Source: Lutibacillus sp052034115
Lineage (GTDB): Bacteria > Actinomycetota > Actinomycetes > Actinomycetales > Dermatophilaceae
Assembly: GCA_052034115.1 (NCBI GenBank)
Contig: JBPOIZ010000010.1
Span: 1-51,825, forward strand
Reading direction: 5' to 3'
Length of the DNA: 51,825 nucleotides
In this document: positions 36,279-44,380 of the stretch, one piece after another
Position numbering within the stretch: the stretch's first letter is position 1
Layout: each line of letters opens with the position of its first letter
Notes under the pieces: model-generated
The model's input: the letters and a program-made list of their open reading frames with translations, nothing else
The model's database searches: none
Told to the model about the DNA's origin: nothing
Program-made: the position numbers and the translations under genes

Positions 36279-37450
36279 CGGGCGCCCTGGTTCCCCTGGA
36301 CCCTTACCCCCGCGGAACCTTCCTCTCGAAGCGATCTGGGGCCGCGCGTGCGCGATCGCCCCCGCGGAACCCTCGACTCGAAGCGATCTGGGGCCGCGCG
36401 TGCGCGACCCCCCCGCGGAACCCTCCTCTCGACGCGATCTTGGGCCGCCCCTGTCCCTACCCGGGCATGCGAGCACACCAACTCGCCGGCGGCGCTGTCG
36501 TCTGCGGTCCGGGCGACGCCCTTATCGCGGAGTTGGTGTGTCGGTGTGCTCGGGGGGCGCCGTCCCCGGGCGTCACATCGTGGATCATGACCGGCGCCGC
36601 GGGCGCCCTGGTTCCCCTGGACCCGTACCCCCGCCCAGGAACCCTCCACTCGACGCGATCTGGGGCCGCGAGTGCGCGACTACCCCCGCGGAACCCTCCT
36701 CTCGACGCGATCTCGGGGCCGTCCCTCTCCCCGCTCGGGCATGCGAGCACACCAACTCGCCAGCGGCGCTGGTGCCTGCGCTCCGGGCGAAGCCCTTATC
36801 GCGGAGTTGGTGTGTCGGTGTGCTCGGGGGGCGCCGTCCCCGGGCGTCACACCGTGGATCATGACCGGCGCCGCGGGCCCCCTGGTTCCCCTGGACCCTT
36901 ACCCCCGCGGAACCCTCCACTCGACGCGATCTGGGGCCGCGAGCCCGCGATTACTCCCGCGGAACCCTCCTCTCGAAGCGATCGGGGGCCGCGACTGCGA
37001 CCCTCACCCCCGCGGAACCCTCCTGTCGACGCGATCTCGGGCCGCCCCTGTCCCCGCCCGGGCATGCGAGCACACCAACTCGCCGGCGGCGCTGTCGTTT
37101 GCGGTCCGGCATAGGCCCCTATCGCGGAGTGGTGTGTCGGTGTGCTCGGGGGGCGCCGTCCCCGGGCGTGACGCCGTGGATCATGACCGGCGCCGCGGGC
37201 CCCCGGGTTCCCCTGGACCCTTACCCCCGCGGAACCCTCCTCTCGACGCGATCGGGGGCCGCGCGTGCGCGATCCCCCCCGCGGAACCCTCCTGTCGACG
37301 CGATCTGGGGCCGCCCCTGTCCCCACCCGGGCATTCGAGCACACCAACTCGCCGGCCGCGCTGTCGTCTGCGGTCCGGGCGACGCCCTTCTCGCGGAGTT
37401 GGTGTGTCGGTGTGCTCGGGAGGCGCCGTCCCCGGGCGTGACGCCGTGGA
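36279..37450. repeat. four-unit tandem repeat array with internal inverted repeats
   Basis: Four units of about 270-325 bp fill the space between converging genes. Each begins GCGGGC-CCTGGTTCCCCTGGACC (about 36279, 36599, 36870, 37195). It then carries two or three copies of a 50-bp subunit (CGCGGAACCCTCC, CGACGCGATCTGGGGCCGC), ten in all in a 3-2-3-2 pattern. It then has CACACCAACTC facing GAGTTGGTGTG across about 45 nt. The units end GGATCATGACC at 36582, 36856, 37178 and 37448. The facing arms are at 36474/36530, 36748/36804, 37071/37127 (one-base deletion) and 37340/37396. The final copy runs into the rarD stop codon. Long ORFs here are repeat artefacts. Function unknown. Confidence 0.88.
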
Positions 37451-38374
37451 TCATGACCGTCGCCGGGCGGCGCGCACCGCGTCCACGGTGAGCACCGCCA
37501 GCGCCACCCACACCACGGCGAACCCGATCCAGCGCACCGGCGTCATCTCCTCGTGCAGCACGACGACCCCGATGAGCAGCTGCACCCCCGGCGCGAGGAA
37601 CTGCAGCAGCCCCATCGTCACCAGCGGCACCCGCCGCGCTGCGGCCGCGAAGAACAGCAGCGGAATCGCCGTCGCGATCCCCGCCGCGGTCAACAGGACG
37701 GTGTGCCACAGGCCCTGCCCGACATACGTCGACCGGCCGGTGACCCCGAGCCAGACGAGCAGCCCGGCCGCCACTGGCAGCAGGAACGCGGTCTCCATCG
37801 TCAGCCCGTGCACCGCCGGCAGCGACGCGCCGAGCCGCTTCTTGATCAACCCGTAGAGGGCGAACGACACGGCCAGGGTCAGCGCAATGACCGGCACCGC
37901 CCGCCCGGCGATCGTCAGGTATGCCGCACCCGTCCCGGCGATGGCGACCGCCAGCCACTGCAACGGACGCAGTGACTCCCGCAGCAGCACGACTCCGAGC
38001 CCCACGGTGACCAGCGGGTTGAGGAAGTAGCCCAGCGCCGTGTCCGTGACATGTCCGGCGGTGACGGCGGCGACATACACCAACCAGTTCACCGCGATGA
38101 ACGTCGACGCGGCGCCGATCCCGAGCACCAGCCGGCGCCGCCGCAGCAGCGGCCGCACCCATCCGGTGTCGTGCGAGACATAGACCAGGAGCAGGCAGAA
38201 CCCCACGGTCCAGGCGATGCGGTGGGCGAGGATCTCCAGGGCGCTGGACGAGCGCAGGGCATGGAAGTAGAGCGGGAAGGCACCCCAGAGCAGATAGCTC
38301 GCTGCGCCGTAGGCGACCCCCCGACGCTCGTCAGGCAGGGCCGAGTCCGGCGCCACGTCGGGCGGGTCAGTCAT
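37451..38374 (-). CDS. rarD: RarD/EamA-family membrane transporter
   Basis: A 307-residue protein with about ten transmembrane helices in two EamA halves. The opening GVAYGAASYLLWGAFPLYFH, the HRIAWTVGF helix and VNWLVYVAAVTAGHVTDTAL with LGYFLNPLVTVGLGVVLLRE are typical of RarD (chloramphenicol-sensitivity protein family), whose true substrate is unknown. CGGAG sits about 9 nt before the ATG. The stop codon is embedded in the last copy of the repeat unit downstream, and 43-bp repeats lie just upstream of the ribosome site. Confidence 0.88.
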   Translation of the reverse strand: MTDPPDVAPDSALPDERRGVAYGAASYLLWGAFPLYFHALRSSSALEILAHRIAWTVGFCLLLVYVSHDTGWVRPLLRRRRLVLGIGAASTFIAVNWLVYVAAVTAGHVTDTALGYFLNPLVTVGLGVVLLRESLRPLQWLAVAIAGTGAAYLTIAGRAVPVIALTLAVSFALYGLIKKRLGASLPAVHGLTMETAFLLPVAAGLLVWLGVTGRSTYVGQGLWHTVLLTAAGIATAIPLLFFAAAARRVPLVTMGLLQFLAPGVQLLIGVVVLHEEMTPVRWIGFAVVWVALAVLTVDAVRAARRRS

Positions 38375-38390
38375 CCCTCGAACTCCGTTG

Positions 38391-38519
38391 GTCAGGCAGT
38401 GGTCGCGCAGTGGTCCGACAGGCGGTCGCTGCAGTCAGGCAGTAGTCACGCAGTGGTCCGGTAGAGGGTCGCAGCAGTCAGGCAGTGGTCGCGTAGCGGT
38501 TCACGTAGCGGTCGTGCTC
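38391..38519. repeat. 43-bp tandem repeat, three copies, upstream of rarD
   Basis: GTCAGGCAGTGGTCGCGCAG-type units start at 38391, 38434 and 38477, an exact 43-bp period with diverging 3' halves. They begin 17 bp before the rarD start, in its leader or promoter. They could affect rarD expression through copy number; this is inferred. Confidence 0.8.
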
Positions 38520-38577
38520 AGCACCGCTCAGCACCAGCACCGCTCAGCACCGGCGCCGGTCAGCACCTTTCAGCACC
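38519..38577. repeat. CAGCACC microrepeat cluster
   Basis: CAGCACC recurs at 38519, 38529, 38545, 38561 and 38571, with an extra AGCACC at 38535. It continues directly from the 43-bp array. The remaining bases to the korB stop are GC-rich and featureless. Confidence 0.7.
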
Positions 38578-38671
38578 GGCGGCACCGCGCGGCAAGCACG
38601 CTGCGGCGCGGGAAGCAGCAGGCTCCCGGGCCGCAGCGGTGCAGCTGATGTCGTGGCCGGACGGCGCCGTG

Positions 38672-39751
38672 TCAGTCGATCGTCCAGGTGTCCGACCCGG
38701 CGATGAGCCGCTCCATGTCCGCGTCGGTCACCTCAGCGTCACCTCGCGCCGCGGCCACCTGGCCGCGAACGCCGTCGTCGTATGCCGGCCGGCTCACCGA
38801 GCGGAACACGCCCATGGCGACATGCGACAGCGCCGGGTCGTCGAGCCGGGACAGCGCGAAGGCCTGCGACGGGTCCTCGGCAGCCGGGTCGTGATGGATG
38901 ATCAGCGCCGGGTCGGCCTCGGCCCGGGGGATCAGGTTGATCCCCGAGCCGCCGCTCCACACCGCGACGATCTCCTTCTCGGCCCCGACGGTGACCTCCT
39001 CACCCTGCTCGAGCCACAGGATCCGCGACGACGCGGACGTGCGGTCCTTGATGACGTCGAAGGCGCCGTCGTTGAAGATCGGGCAGTTCTGCATGATCTC
39101 GATGACGGCCGTGCCGCGGTGCGCCGCCGCCGCCCGGAGCACTTCGGTGAAGTGCTTGCGCTCGGAGTCCATCGTCCGTGCGACGAAGGTCGCCTCGGCA
39201 CCCAGGGCCAGCGAGACCGGGTTGAACGGGCGGTCCACCGAACCGGTCGGCGTCGACTTGGTCACCGTGCCGGTCGGGGAGGTCGGCGAGTACTGCCCCT
39301 TCGTCAGACCGTAGATCTCGTTGTTGAAGAGCAGGATCTTGAGGTTGACGTTGCGCCGCATCGCGTGGATGAGGTGGTTGCCGCCGATGGACAGCGAGTC
39401 GCCGTCACCGGTGGCCACCCACACCGACAGGTCCGGCCGGGCCACCGCGACACCGGTCGCGATCGCCGGGGCGCGCCCGTGGATCGAGTGCATCCCATAG
39501 GTGTCGACGTAGTACGGGAACCGCGACGAGCAGCCGATGCCGGAGACGAAGACGACGTTCTCTCGCGGCACGCCCATCTCGGGCAGGAACGACTGCACGG
39601 CCGAGAGGATCGCGTAGTCGCCGCAGCCCGGGCACCAGCGGACCTCCTGGTCGGAGGTGAAGTCGCGTTTGGCCAGCGGTCCGGCACCGTCGGGCAGCCG
39701 GGGCACTAGCTGCAGGCCGTGCGGGACGCTGGCGACGTCGATGGTGGTCAC
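38672..39751 (-). CDS. korB: 2-oxoacid:ferredoxin oxidoreductase beta subunit (KorB-like)
   Basis: A 359-residue thiamine-diphosphate subunit. ThDP motif GDGDSLSIGGNHLIHAMRRN (115-134) with LLFNNEIYGLTKGQ. 4Fe-4S ligands C40 and C43 (RWCPGCGDY), C74 (GIGCSSR) and C223 (QNCPIFND). With KorA it would oxidatively decarboxylate 2-oxoglutarate to succinyl-CoA and reduce ferredoxin. 2-Oxoglutarate is inferred from similarity to actinobacterial KorAB; pyruvate cannot be excluded. Start overlaps the korA stop by ATGA. No ferredoxin domain is fused, so a soluble carrier is needed. Confidence 0.92.
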   Translation of the reverse strand: MTTIDVASVPHGLQLVPRLPDGAGPLAKRDFTSDQEVRWCPGCGDYAILSAVQSFLPEMGVPRENVVFVSGIGCSSRFPYYVDTYGMHSIHGRAPAIATGVAVARPDLSVWVATGDGDSLSIGGNHLIHAMRRNVNLKILLFNNEIYGLTKGQYSPTSPTGTVTKSTPTGSVDRPFNPVSLALGAEATFVARTMDSERKHFTEVLRAAAAHRGTAVIEIMQNCPIFNDGAFDVIKDRTSASSRILWLEQGEEVTVGAEKEIVAVWSGGSGINLIPRAEADPALIIHHDPAAEDPSQAFALSRLDDPALSHVAMGVFRSVSRPAYDDGVRGQVAAARGDAEVTDADMERLIAGSDTWTID

Positions 39752-41616
39752 TTCGAGACCTCCTCGATGGTGGCGGTGATGACCTCGGCGAGTTCACCGG
39801 ATCGGAACGGCAGACCGCGCACCGCATTGTGGGACTGGATGTCGACGAGGTACTTCGCGCGCAGCAGCAGCGCCAGTTGCCCCAGGTTCATCTCGGGCAC
39901 GACGACCCGCCGGTAGGACCGCAGCACCTCGCCGGTGTTCGCGGGGAACGGGTTGAGGTGTCGCAGATGCGCGCGGGCGACCTTGCCGCCCTGCTCGCGC
40001 ACCAGCTCCACCGCGGCGCCGATCGGTCCGTAGGTCGATCCCCACCCGAGGATCAGGACATCGGCGTCCCCGCTGGGGTCGTCAACGGTCAACGGCGGGA
40101 TGGTCTTCGCGATGCCGTCGATCTTGGCCTGACGCAGCCGGACCATCGTGTCGTGGTTCTCCGGGTCGTAGTTGATCTCCCCGGTGACGTCGGCCTTCTC
40201 GATCCCGCCGATACGGTGCATGAGCCCCGGCGTGCCAGGACGGACCCACGGCCGGGCCAGCGTTTCGGGGTCGCGCAGGTAGGGCGCGAAGACCGGCTTG
40301 CCGGCGGCGTCGGTGTGGTTCGGCTCGGTGGTGAACTCGAAGCGTAGGTCGGGCAGTTCGGCCATGGTCGGCAGCCGCCACGGCTCGGAGCCGTTGGCCA
40401 GGTAGCCGTCGGTGAGCAGCAGGACCGGCGTGCGGTAGGTGATGGCGATGCGGCAGGCCTCGACCGCCCCGTCGAAGCAGTCCGCGGGCGACTGCGGCGC
40501 GACGATCGCCACCGGTGACTCGCCATTGCGGCCGAACATCGCCTGGAGCAGGTCGGCCTGCTCGGTCTTCGTCGGCAGCCCCGTCGACGGGCCGCCGCGC
40601 TGGACGTCGACGATGACCAGAGGCAGCTCGAGGGAGACGGCCAGCCCGACTGCCTCGCTCTTCAGCGCCAGCCCTGGGCCGGAGGTCGTCGTCACACCGA
40701 GGACCCCGGCATACGAGGCGCCGAGGGCCACGCCGATACCGGCGATCTCGTCCTCGGCCTGCACCGTCGTCACGCCATACCGCTTGAGCGTGGAGAGCAC
40801 GTGCAGGATCTCCGAGGCCGGGGTGATCGGGTAGGAGCCGAGCAGCAGCGGGATCTCGGCGCGGTGCGCGGCCACGGCCAGCCCGTATGCCGTTGCCGTG
40901 TTGCCGGTGATGTTGCGGTAGCTGCCCTTGGGCATCGGTGCCGCCGCGACCTCGTAGTGGACGGCGAAGTCCTCGCTCGTCTCGCCGTAGTTGTAGCCGG
41001 CCTTCAGCGCTGCGAGGTTGGCCGCGAGGATGTCCGGCTTCTTGGCGAACTTGGCGGTGAGGAACCGCTCGGTGGAGTCGATGGGCCGGCTGTAGAGCCA
41101 CAGCAGCAGACCCAGGGCGAACATGTTCTTCGCCCGCTCCTTCTCCTTGCGGGTGATGTCGATGTCGGCCAGCGCCTCGACGGTCATCGACGTCAGGGCC
41201 AGGGAGTGGACGTGGAAGGACGCCAGGCTGCCGTCATCAAGCGGCGAGACGGCATACCCGACCTTGCCCAGGTTGCGCCCGGAGAACTCGTCCCGGTCGG
41301 CGATGATCGTCGCGCCACGGGGCAGGTCGCGCAGGTTGGCCTTCAGTGCGGCCGGGTTCATCGCGACCAGGACGTTGGGCTCGTCGCCCGGCGTCTGCAC
41401 GTCGTGGTCGGCGAAGTGCAGTTGGAAGCTCGAGACGCCGAGGATCGTCCCTTGGGGCGCTCGGATCTCGGCCGGGTAGTTGGGCAGGGTCGCCAGGTCG
41501 TTGCCGAAGACGGCGGCGTCGGAGGTGAATCGGTCCCCGGTGAGCTGCATGCCGTCGCCGGAGTCCCCGGCGAATCGGATGACGACCCGGTCCAGCTGTT
41601 GCGTCGGTTTAGACAT
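39748..41616 (-). CDS. korA: 2-oxoacid:ferredoxin oxidoreductase alpha subunit (gamma-alpha fusion)
   Basis: A 622-residue subunit from ATG 41616. Residues 1 to about 190 are the gamma domain (RVVIRFAGDSGDGMQLTGDR, PAEIRAPQGTILGVSSFQLH). The pyrimidine-binding alpha domain follows (TGNTATAYGLAVAAHRA, GSYPITPASEIL, VQAEDEIAGIGVALGASYAG, TTTSGPGLALKSEA, DVQRGGPSTGLPTKTEQADL). The C-terminal CoA-associated domain ends MNLGQLALLLRAKYLVDIQS. This gamma-alpha fusion is the actinobacterial form. The longer ORF upstream has no family match. It faces the second nuo cluster across 241 bp. Confidence 0.93.
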   Translation of the reverse strand: MSKPTQQLDRVVIRFAGDSGDGMQLTGDRFTSDAAVFGNDLATLPNYPAEIRAPQGTILGVSSFQLHFADHDVQTPGDEPNVLVAMNPAALKANLRDLPRGATIIADRDEFSGRNLGKVGYAVSPLDDGSLASFHVHSLALTSMTVEALADIDITRKEKERAKNMFALGLLLWLYSRPIDSTERFLTAKFAKKPDILAANLAALKAGYNYGETSEDFAVHYEVAAAPMPKGSYRNITGNTATAYGLAVAAHRAEIPLLLGSYPITPASEILHVLSTLKRYGVTTVQAEDEIAGIGVALGASYAGVLGVTTTSGPGLALKSEAVGLAVSLELPLVIVDVQRGGPSTGLPTKTEQADLLQAMFGRNGESPVAIVAPQSPADCFDGAVEACRIAITYRTPVLLLTDGYLANGSEPWRLPTMAELPDLRFEFTTEPNHTDAAGKPVFAPYLRDPETLARPWVRPGTPGLMHRIGGIEKADVTGEINYDPENHDTMVRLRQAKIDGIAKTIPPLTVDDPSGDADVLILGWGSTYGPIGAAVELVREQGGKVARAHLRHLNPFPANTGEVLRSYRRVVVPEMNLGQLALLLRAKYLVDIQSHNAVRGLPFRSGELAEVITATIEEVSK

Positions 41617-41857
41617 CGTTGTCTTCTGTCCGTGTCCGGTCGCCGGCTGCGTGCCGACGGCGTTGAGCCGGACGGGCTGGCCGCCCGACATACCAGAGGT
41701 CAGTCTAGGGAGCCAGCCTGCGCGGATGAGGGACGCCCATCTCACGAAGTGGTCACACTGTCCGTGACCGTCGTCGCACCTGCGCCAGGCGGTCGTCGTC
41801 CAGGAACGGACCAAGGCCCCAGTGGCAGGGGGTGCGTTCCTGGCTAGGGTGTCCTTC
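41617..41857. promoter_or_regulatory. divergent promoter region between korAB and nuo2
   Basis: A 241-bp divergent gap. On the plus strand, TAGGGT at 41845-41850 lies 8 nt before the nuoA2 ATG, a spacing that would give a leaderless or nearly leaderless mRNA. No ribosome site precedes that ATG, which fits. On the minus strand, TAGACT near 41703-41708 is a weaker -10 candidate for korA. Shared control of both transcripts is plausible but not shown. Confidence 0.4.
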
Positions 41858-42217
41858 ATGGCCGGTTATCTGGTCCTTGCTGGCGTGATCGCCGCAGGGA
41901 TCCTCGTCTTCGTCGCGGCGGCGCTGGTGCGCTGGCTGCTCGCACCCAAAGCACCGACGAATGCCAAGCTGACGACCTACGAGTCGGGCATGGACCCGAT
42001 CGGAGCCGGCTGGGCGCAGACCAACGTGCGCTACTTCGTCTACGCCTTTCTCTATGTCATCTTCGCCGTCGACGCGGTCTACCTCTTCCCGTGGGCGAAC
42101 GTCATCCGCGACCAGAGCCTCGGCGTCCCGGCTCTGATCGAGATGGGCATCTTCATCGGCATCATCGTCCTGGGCCTGGCGCACGCCGCACGCCGTGGCC
42201 TGTTGAGGTGGGTGTGA
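41858..42217 (+). CDS. nuoA2: complex I subunit A, second copy
   Basis: A 119-residue, three-helix NuoA. Its loop reads TTYESGMDPIGAGW, with Ser in place of the Cys of NuoA1 (AYECG), the variant also seen in organellar ND3. FLYVIFAVDAVYLFPWA is the second-helix signature. First gene of a ten-gene cluster in the order A-B-C-H-I-J-K-L-M-N. Overlaps nuoB2 by TGATG. Confidence 0.92.
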   Translation: MAGYLVLAGVIAAGILVFVAAALVRWLLAPKAPTNAKLTTYESGMDPIGAGWAQTNVRYFVYAFLYVIFAVDAVYLFPWANVIRDQSLGVPALIEMGIFIGIIVLGLAHAARRGLLRWV

Positions 42218-42810
42218 TGGGTCAGGTCACCGCGCTGCCGACGCCGACTCTGGGTGCGCTGAACGAACACGCGCCGATGCCCATCAAGCTGGTCCTCAAC
42301 TGGGGCCGGCGCTATTCGCTGTGGTGCTTCAACTTCGGGCTGGCCTGCTGCGCCATCGAGTTCATCGCCGGCTCGATGGGCCGCAACGACTTCATGCGTC
42401 TGGGTGTCATCCCGTTCGCTCCGACCCCGCGCCAGGCCGACCTCATGGTCATCTCCGGCACGGTGACCGACAAGATGGCACCGGCGCTGCGTCGGCTCTA
42501 CGACCAGATGCCCGAGCCGAAGTACGTCATCTCCTTCGGCGCCTGCGCCAACTCCGGCGGCCCCTACTGGGACTCCTACTGCGTCATGAAGGGCGTCGAC
42601 CAGATGATGCCCGTCGACGTCTACGTGCCCGGCTGCCCGCCCCGCCCCGAGGCGCTGCTCCAGGGCGTGGTCACCCTCCAGAAGAAGATCGCCGGCGAGA
42701 CGCTCAGCGCGGCCGGGATCGCGGCCAAGCGCCGGTATGCCGGGCATCGCACGGCGAGTGCCGCCGAGGTGACCCGACCGGTCCTGCGGCCGGAAGGACA
42801 GGCCGACTGA
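42217..42810 (+). CDS. nuoB2: complex I subunit B, second copy
   Basis: A 197-residue NuoB with all N2 cluster ligands: C44 and C45 (FGLACCAIEF), C110 (GACANSGG) and C140 (VPGCPPRPE). The N-terminus has about eight extra residues relative to NuoB1. The C-terminal 30 residues are a variable basic tail. An intact N2 site implies that the complex still passes electrons to quinone. Overlaps nuoC2 by TGATG. Confidence 0.94.
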   Translation: MGQVTALPTPTLGALNEHAPMPIKLVLNWGRRYSLWCFNFGLACCAIEFIAGSMGRNDFMRLGVIPFAPTPRQADLMVISGTVTDKMAPALRRLYDQMPEPKYVISFGACANSGGPYWDSYCVMKGVDQMMPVDVYVPGCPPRPEALLQGVVTLQKKIAGETLSAAGIAAKRRYAGHRTASAAEVTRPVLRPEGQAD

Positions 42811-43427
42811 TGCGCACCGAAGGACACCTCGACGTCCCGCTCGCCGAGTGGGTCTCGGCCGTCTCGGCTGCCAAGGACGAGGGCTGGGACCACTTCGACT
42901 GGCTCACCGCGGTCGACCGCATGTATGCCGACCCGGCCGGCTTCGACCTCGTCGTGCACCTGCTGAAGGTTTCCGGTGAGCCTGGACCGGGCCACGTCGT
43001 CGGTCGATTGCTGCGCACCCGCGTCGCCGACGGGGCGCTCGCCCCCAGCCTGACCGGCGTCTTCGCCGGAGCGGCGTGGTACGAGCGGGAGACCTTCGAG
43101 ATGTTCGGCGTGACCTTCGATGGCTACCACGACCGGGTCGGTGGAGTGCTCCGGCCGCTGCTGCTGCCGGAAGGTTTCGAGGGCAACCCGCTGCGCAAGT
43201 CGTTCCAGTTGACCGCCCGCGCCTCCAAGCCCTGGCCGGGCGCCAAGGAGCCGGGAGAGGGGCACGGCACTCCTGCCGGCGGCGGCCGCAAGAAGGTCCA
43301 GGCGCCTGGCGTGCCGGACGCCTCCTGGGGTCCGCGCGACCCGCGCGAGGTTCCTGAACCGCCGGTCGCCGAAGAGTCGACCGATCCGGATGCGACCCGG
43401 CCCAGTGCCGCGGAGGGTCAGGCATGA
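42810..43427 (+). CDS. nuoC2: complex I subunit C, second copy (short)
   Basis: A 205-residue NuoC. The core is about 140 residues: EGWDHFDWLTAVDRMYADPA, then AGAAWYERETFEMFGVTFDG and RPLLLPEGFEGNPLRKSFQL. The N-terminal extension of NuoC1 is missing. The last 65 residues (KPWPGAKEPGEGHGTP onward) are a Pro/Gly/charged tail. The next gene is nuoH2; there is no nuoD2 between them, and this protein is NuoC only, not a C-D fusion. ATGA overlap with nuoH2. Confidence 0.9.
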   Translation: MRTEGHLDVPLAEWVSAVSAAKDEGWDHFDWLTAVDRMYADPAGFDLVVHLLKVSGEPGPGHVVGRLLRTRVADGALAPSLTGVFAGAAWYERETFEMFGVTFDGYHDRVGGVLRPLLLPEGFEGNPLRKSFQLTARASKPWPGAKEPGEGHGTPAGGGRKKVQAPGVPDASWGPRDPREVPEPPVAEESTDPDATRPSAAEGQA

Positions 43428-44380
43428 GCGTCCTTGAAGTGGTCATCCGCACCGTCGTCGTGCTGATCTGTTTCCTCGTCCTGCCGCTGCTCGTCGGGCA
43501 GACCGAGCACAAGTTCATGGCCCACATGCAGGGCCGCCTCGGCCCGATGTATGCCGGTGGCTGGCACGGCTGGGCCCAGCTGATCGCGGATGCGGCCAAG
43601 TTCGTCCAGAAGGAAGACATCATCCCGGCCGCGGCGGACCGGGGCGTTTTCCGGCTCGCTCCGGCCGTGGCACTGATCCCTTACCTCGCCGGGCTGGCCT
43701 TCATCCCGATCTCCCCGACCCTGGTCGGTGCCGACGTCGAAGCGGGCGCGTTGGCGGTCGTCGCGGCCCTCGGGGTGGGGATCCTCGGCCACCTCATGGG
43801 TGGTTGGGCGAGCAACAACAAGTACTCGATGCTCGGTGCGATGCGTGGCGCGGCGCAGCTCGTCGCCTACGAGTTGCCCCTGGTGCTCTCGGTGGCCTCG
43901 GTCGCCCTCGCCGCCGGCACGCTGTCCCTCGTCGGCATCGTCGAGCAGTGGCAGCCCTGGTGGCTCATCTGGCAGCTGCCCGGCGCGATCGTCTTCTTCC
44001 TCGCCGCACTGGCCGAGGTGAGCCGCACACCGTTCGACATGCCCATCGCCGACTCCGAGATCGTCTTCGGTCCGTTTACCGAATACACCGGTCTGCGGTT
44101 CGCCTTCTTCCTCCTCGCCGAGTATGCCGGCGTCGTCGTCATGTCCCTGCTCTTCACCGTGCTGTTCCTCGGTGGGTGGAACGGGCCGTTCGAGGCCAGC
44201 CTCGGCTGGGTGTGGACGCTGCTCAAGGCATGGCTCGTCGCCGTGGTCATCGTGTGGCTGCGGGTCTCCTGGCCGCGGTTGCGCGAGGATCAGCTCCACC
44301 GGTTGGCCTGGGTGTGGCTCATCCCCATTGCCCTGGTCCAGCTCGCCCTGACCGCCGTCGTCGTGGTGGTGACCCGATGA
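43424..44380 (+). CDS. nuoH2: complex I subunit H, second copy
   Basis: A 318-residue NuoH, near the E. coli length and without the long tail of NuoH1. First loop QTEHKFMAHMQGRLGPMYAG differs from the usual ERR-RxGPN pattern. The quinone-channel acidic loop is SRTPFDMPIADSEIVFG then PFTEYTGLRF, with fewer acidic residues than NuoH1. Membrane helices are otherwise conserved. The changes suggest altered quinone-site coupling or adaptation to another partner. Overlaps nuoI2 by ATGA. Confidence 0.92.
   Translation: MSVLEVVIRTVVVLICFLVLPLLVGQTEHKFMAHMQGRLGPMYAGGWHGWAQLIADAAKFVQKEDIIPAAADRGVFRLAPAVALIPYLAGLAFIPISPTLVGADVEAGALAVVAALGVGILGHLMGGWASNNKYSMLGAMRGAAQLVAYELPLVLSVASVALAAGTLSLVGIVEQWQPWWLIWQLPGAIVFFLAALAEVSRTPFDMPIADSEIVFGPFTEYTGLRFAFFLLAEYAGVVVMSLLFTVLFLGGWNGPFEASLGWVWTLLKAWLVAVVIVWLRVSWPRLREDQLHRLAWVWLIPIALVQLALTAVVVVVTR

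Noticed and set aside
36279..37450. CRISPR array
   Set aside because: Units are 270-325 bp with internal subrepeats, and there are no short repeats with unique spacers and no cas genes.
36672..37856. A 394-codon ORF across the repeat array
   Set aside because: It reads through repeats and into antisense rarD; its composition only reflects repeated DNA.
42810..43427. nuoC2 as a NuoD or a NuoCD fusion
   Set aside because: It has only the 30-kDa signature (WYERETFEMFG) and ends in a low-complexity tail. No 49-kDa motif such as GPQHPSTHG is present.
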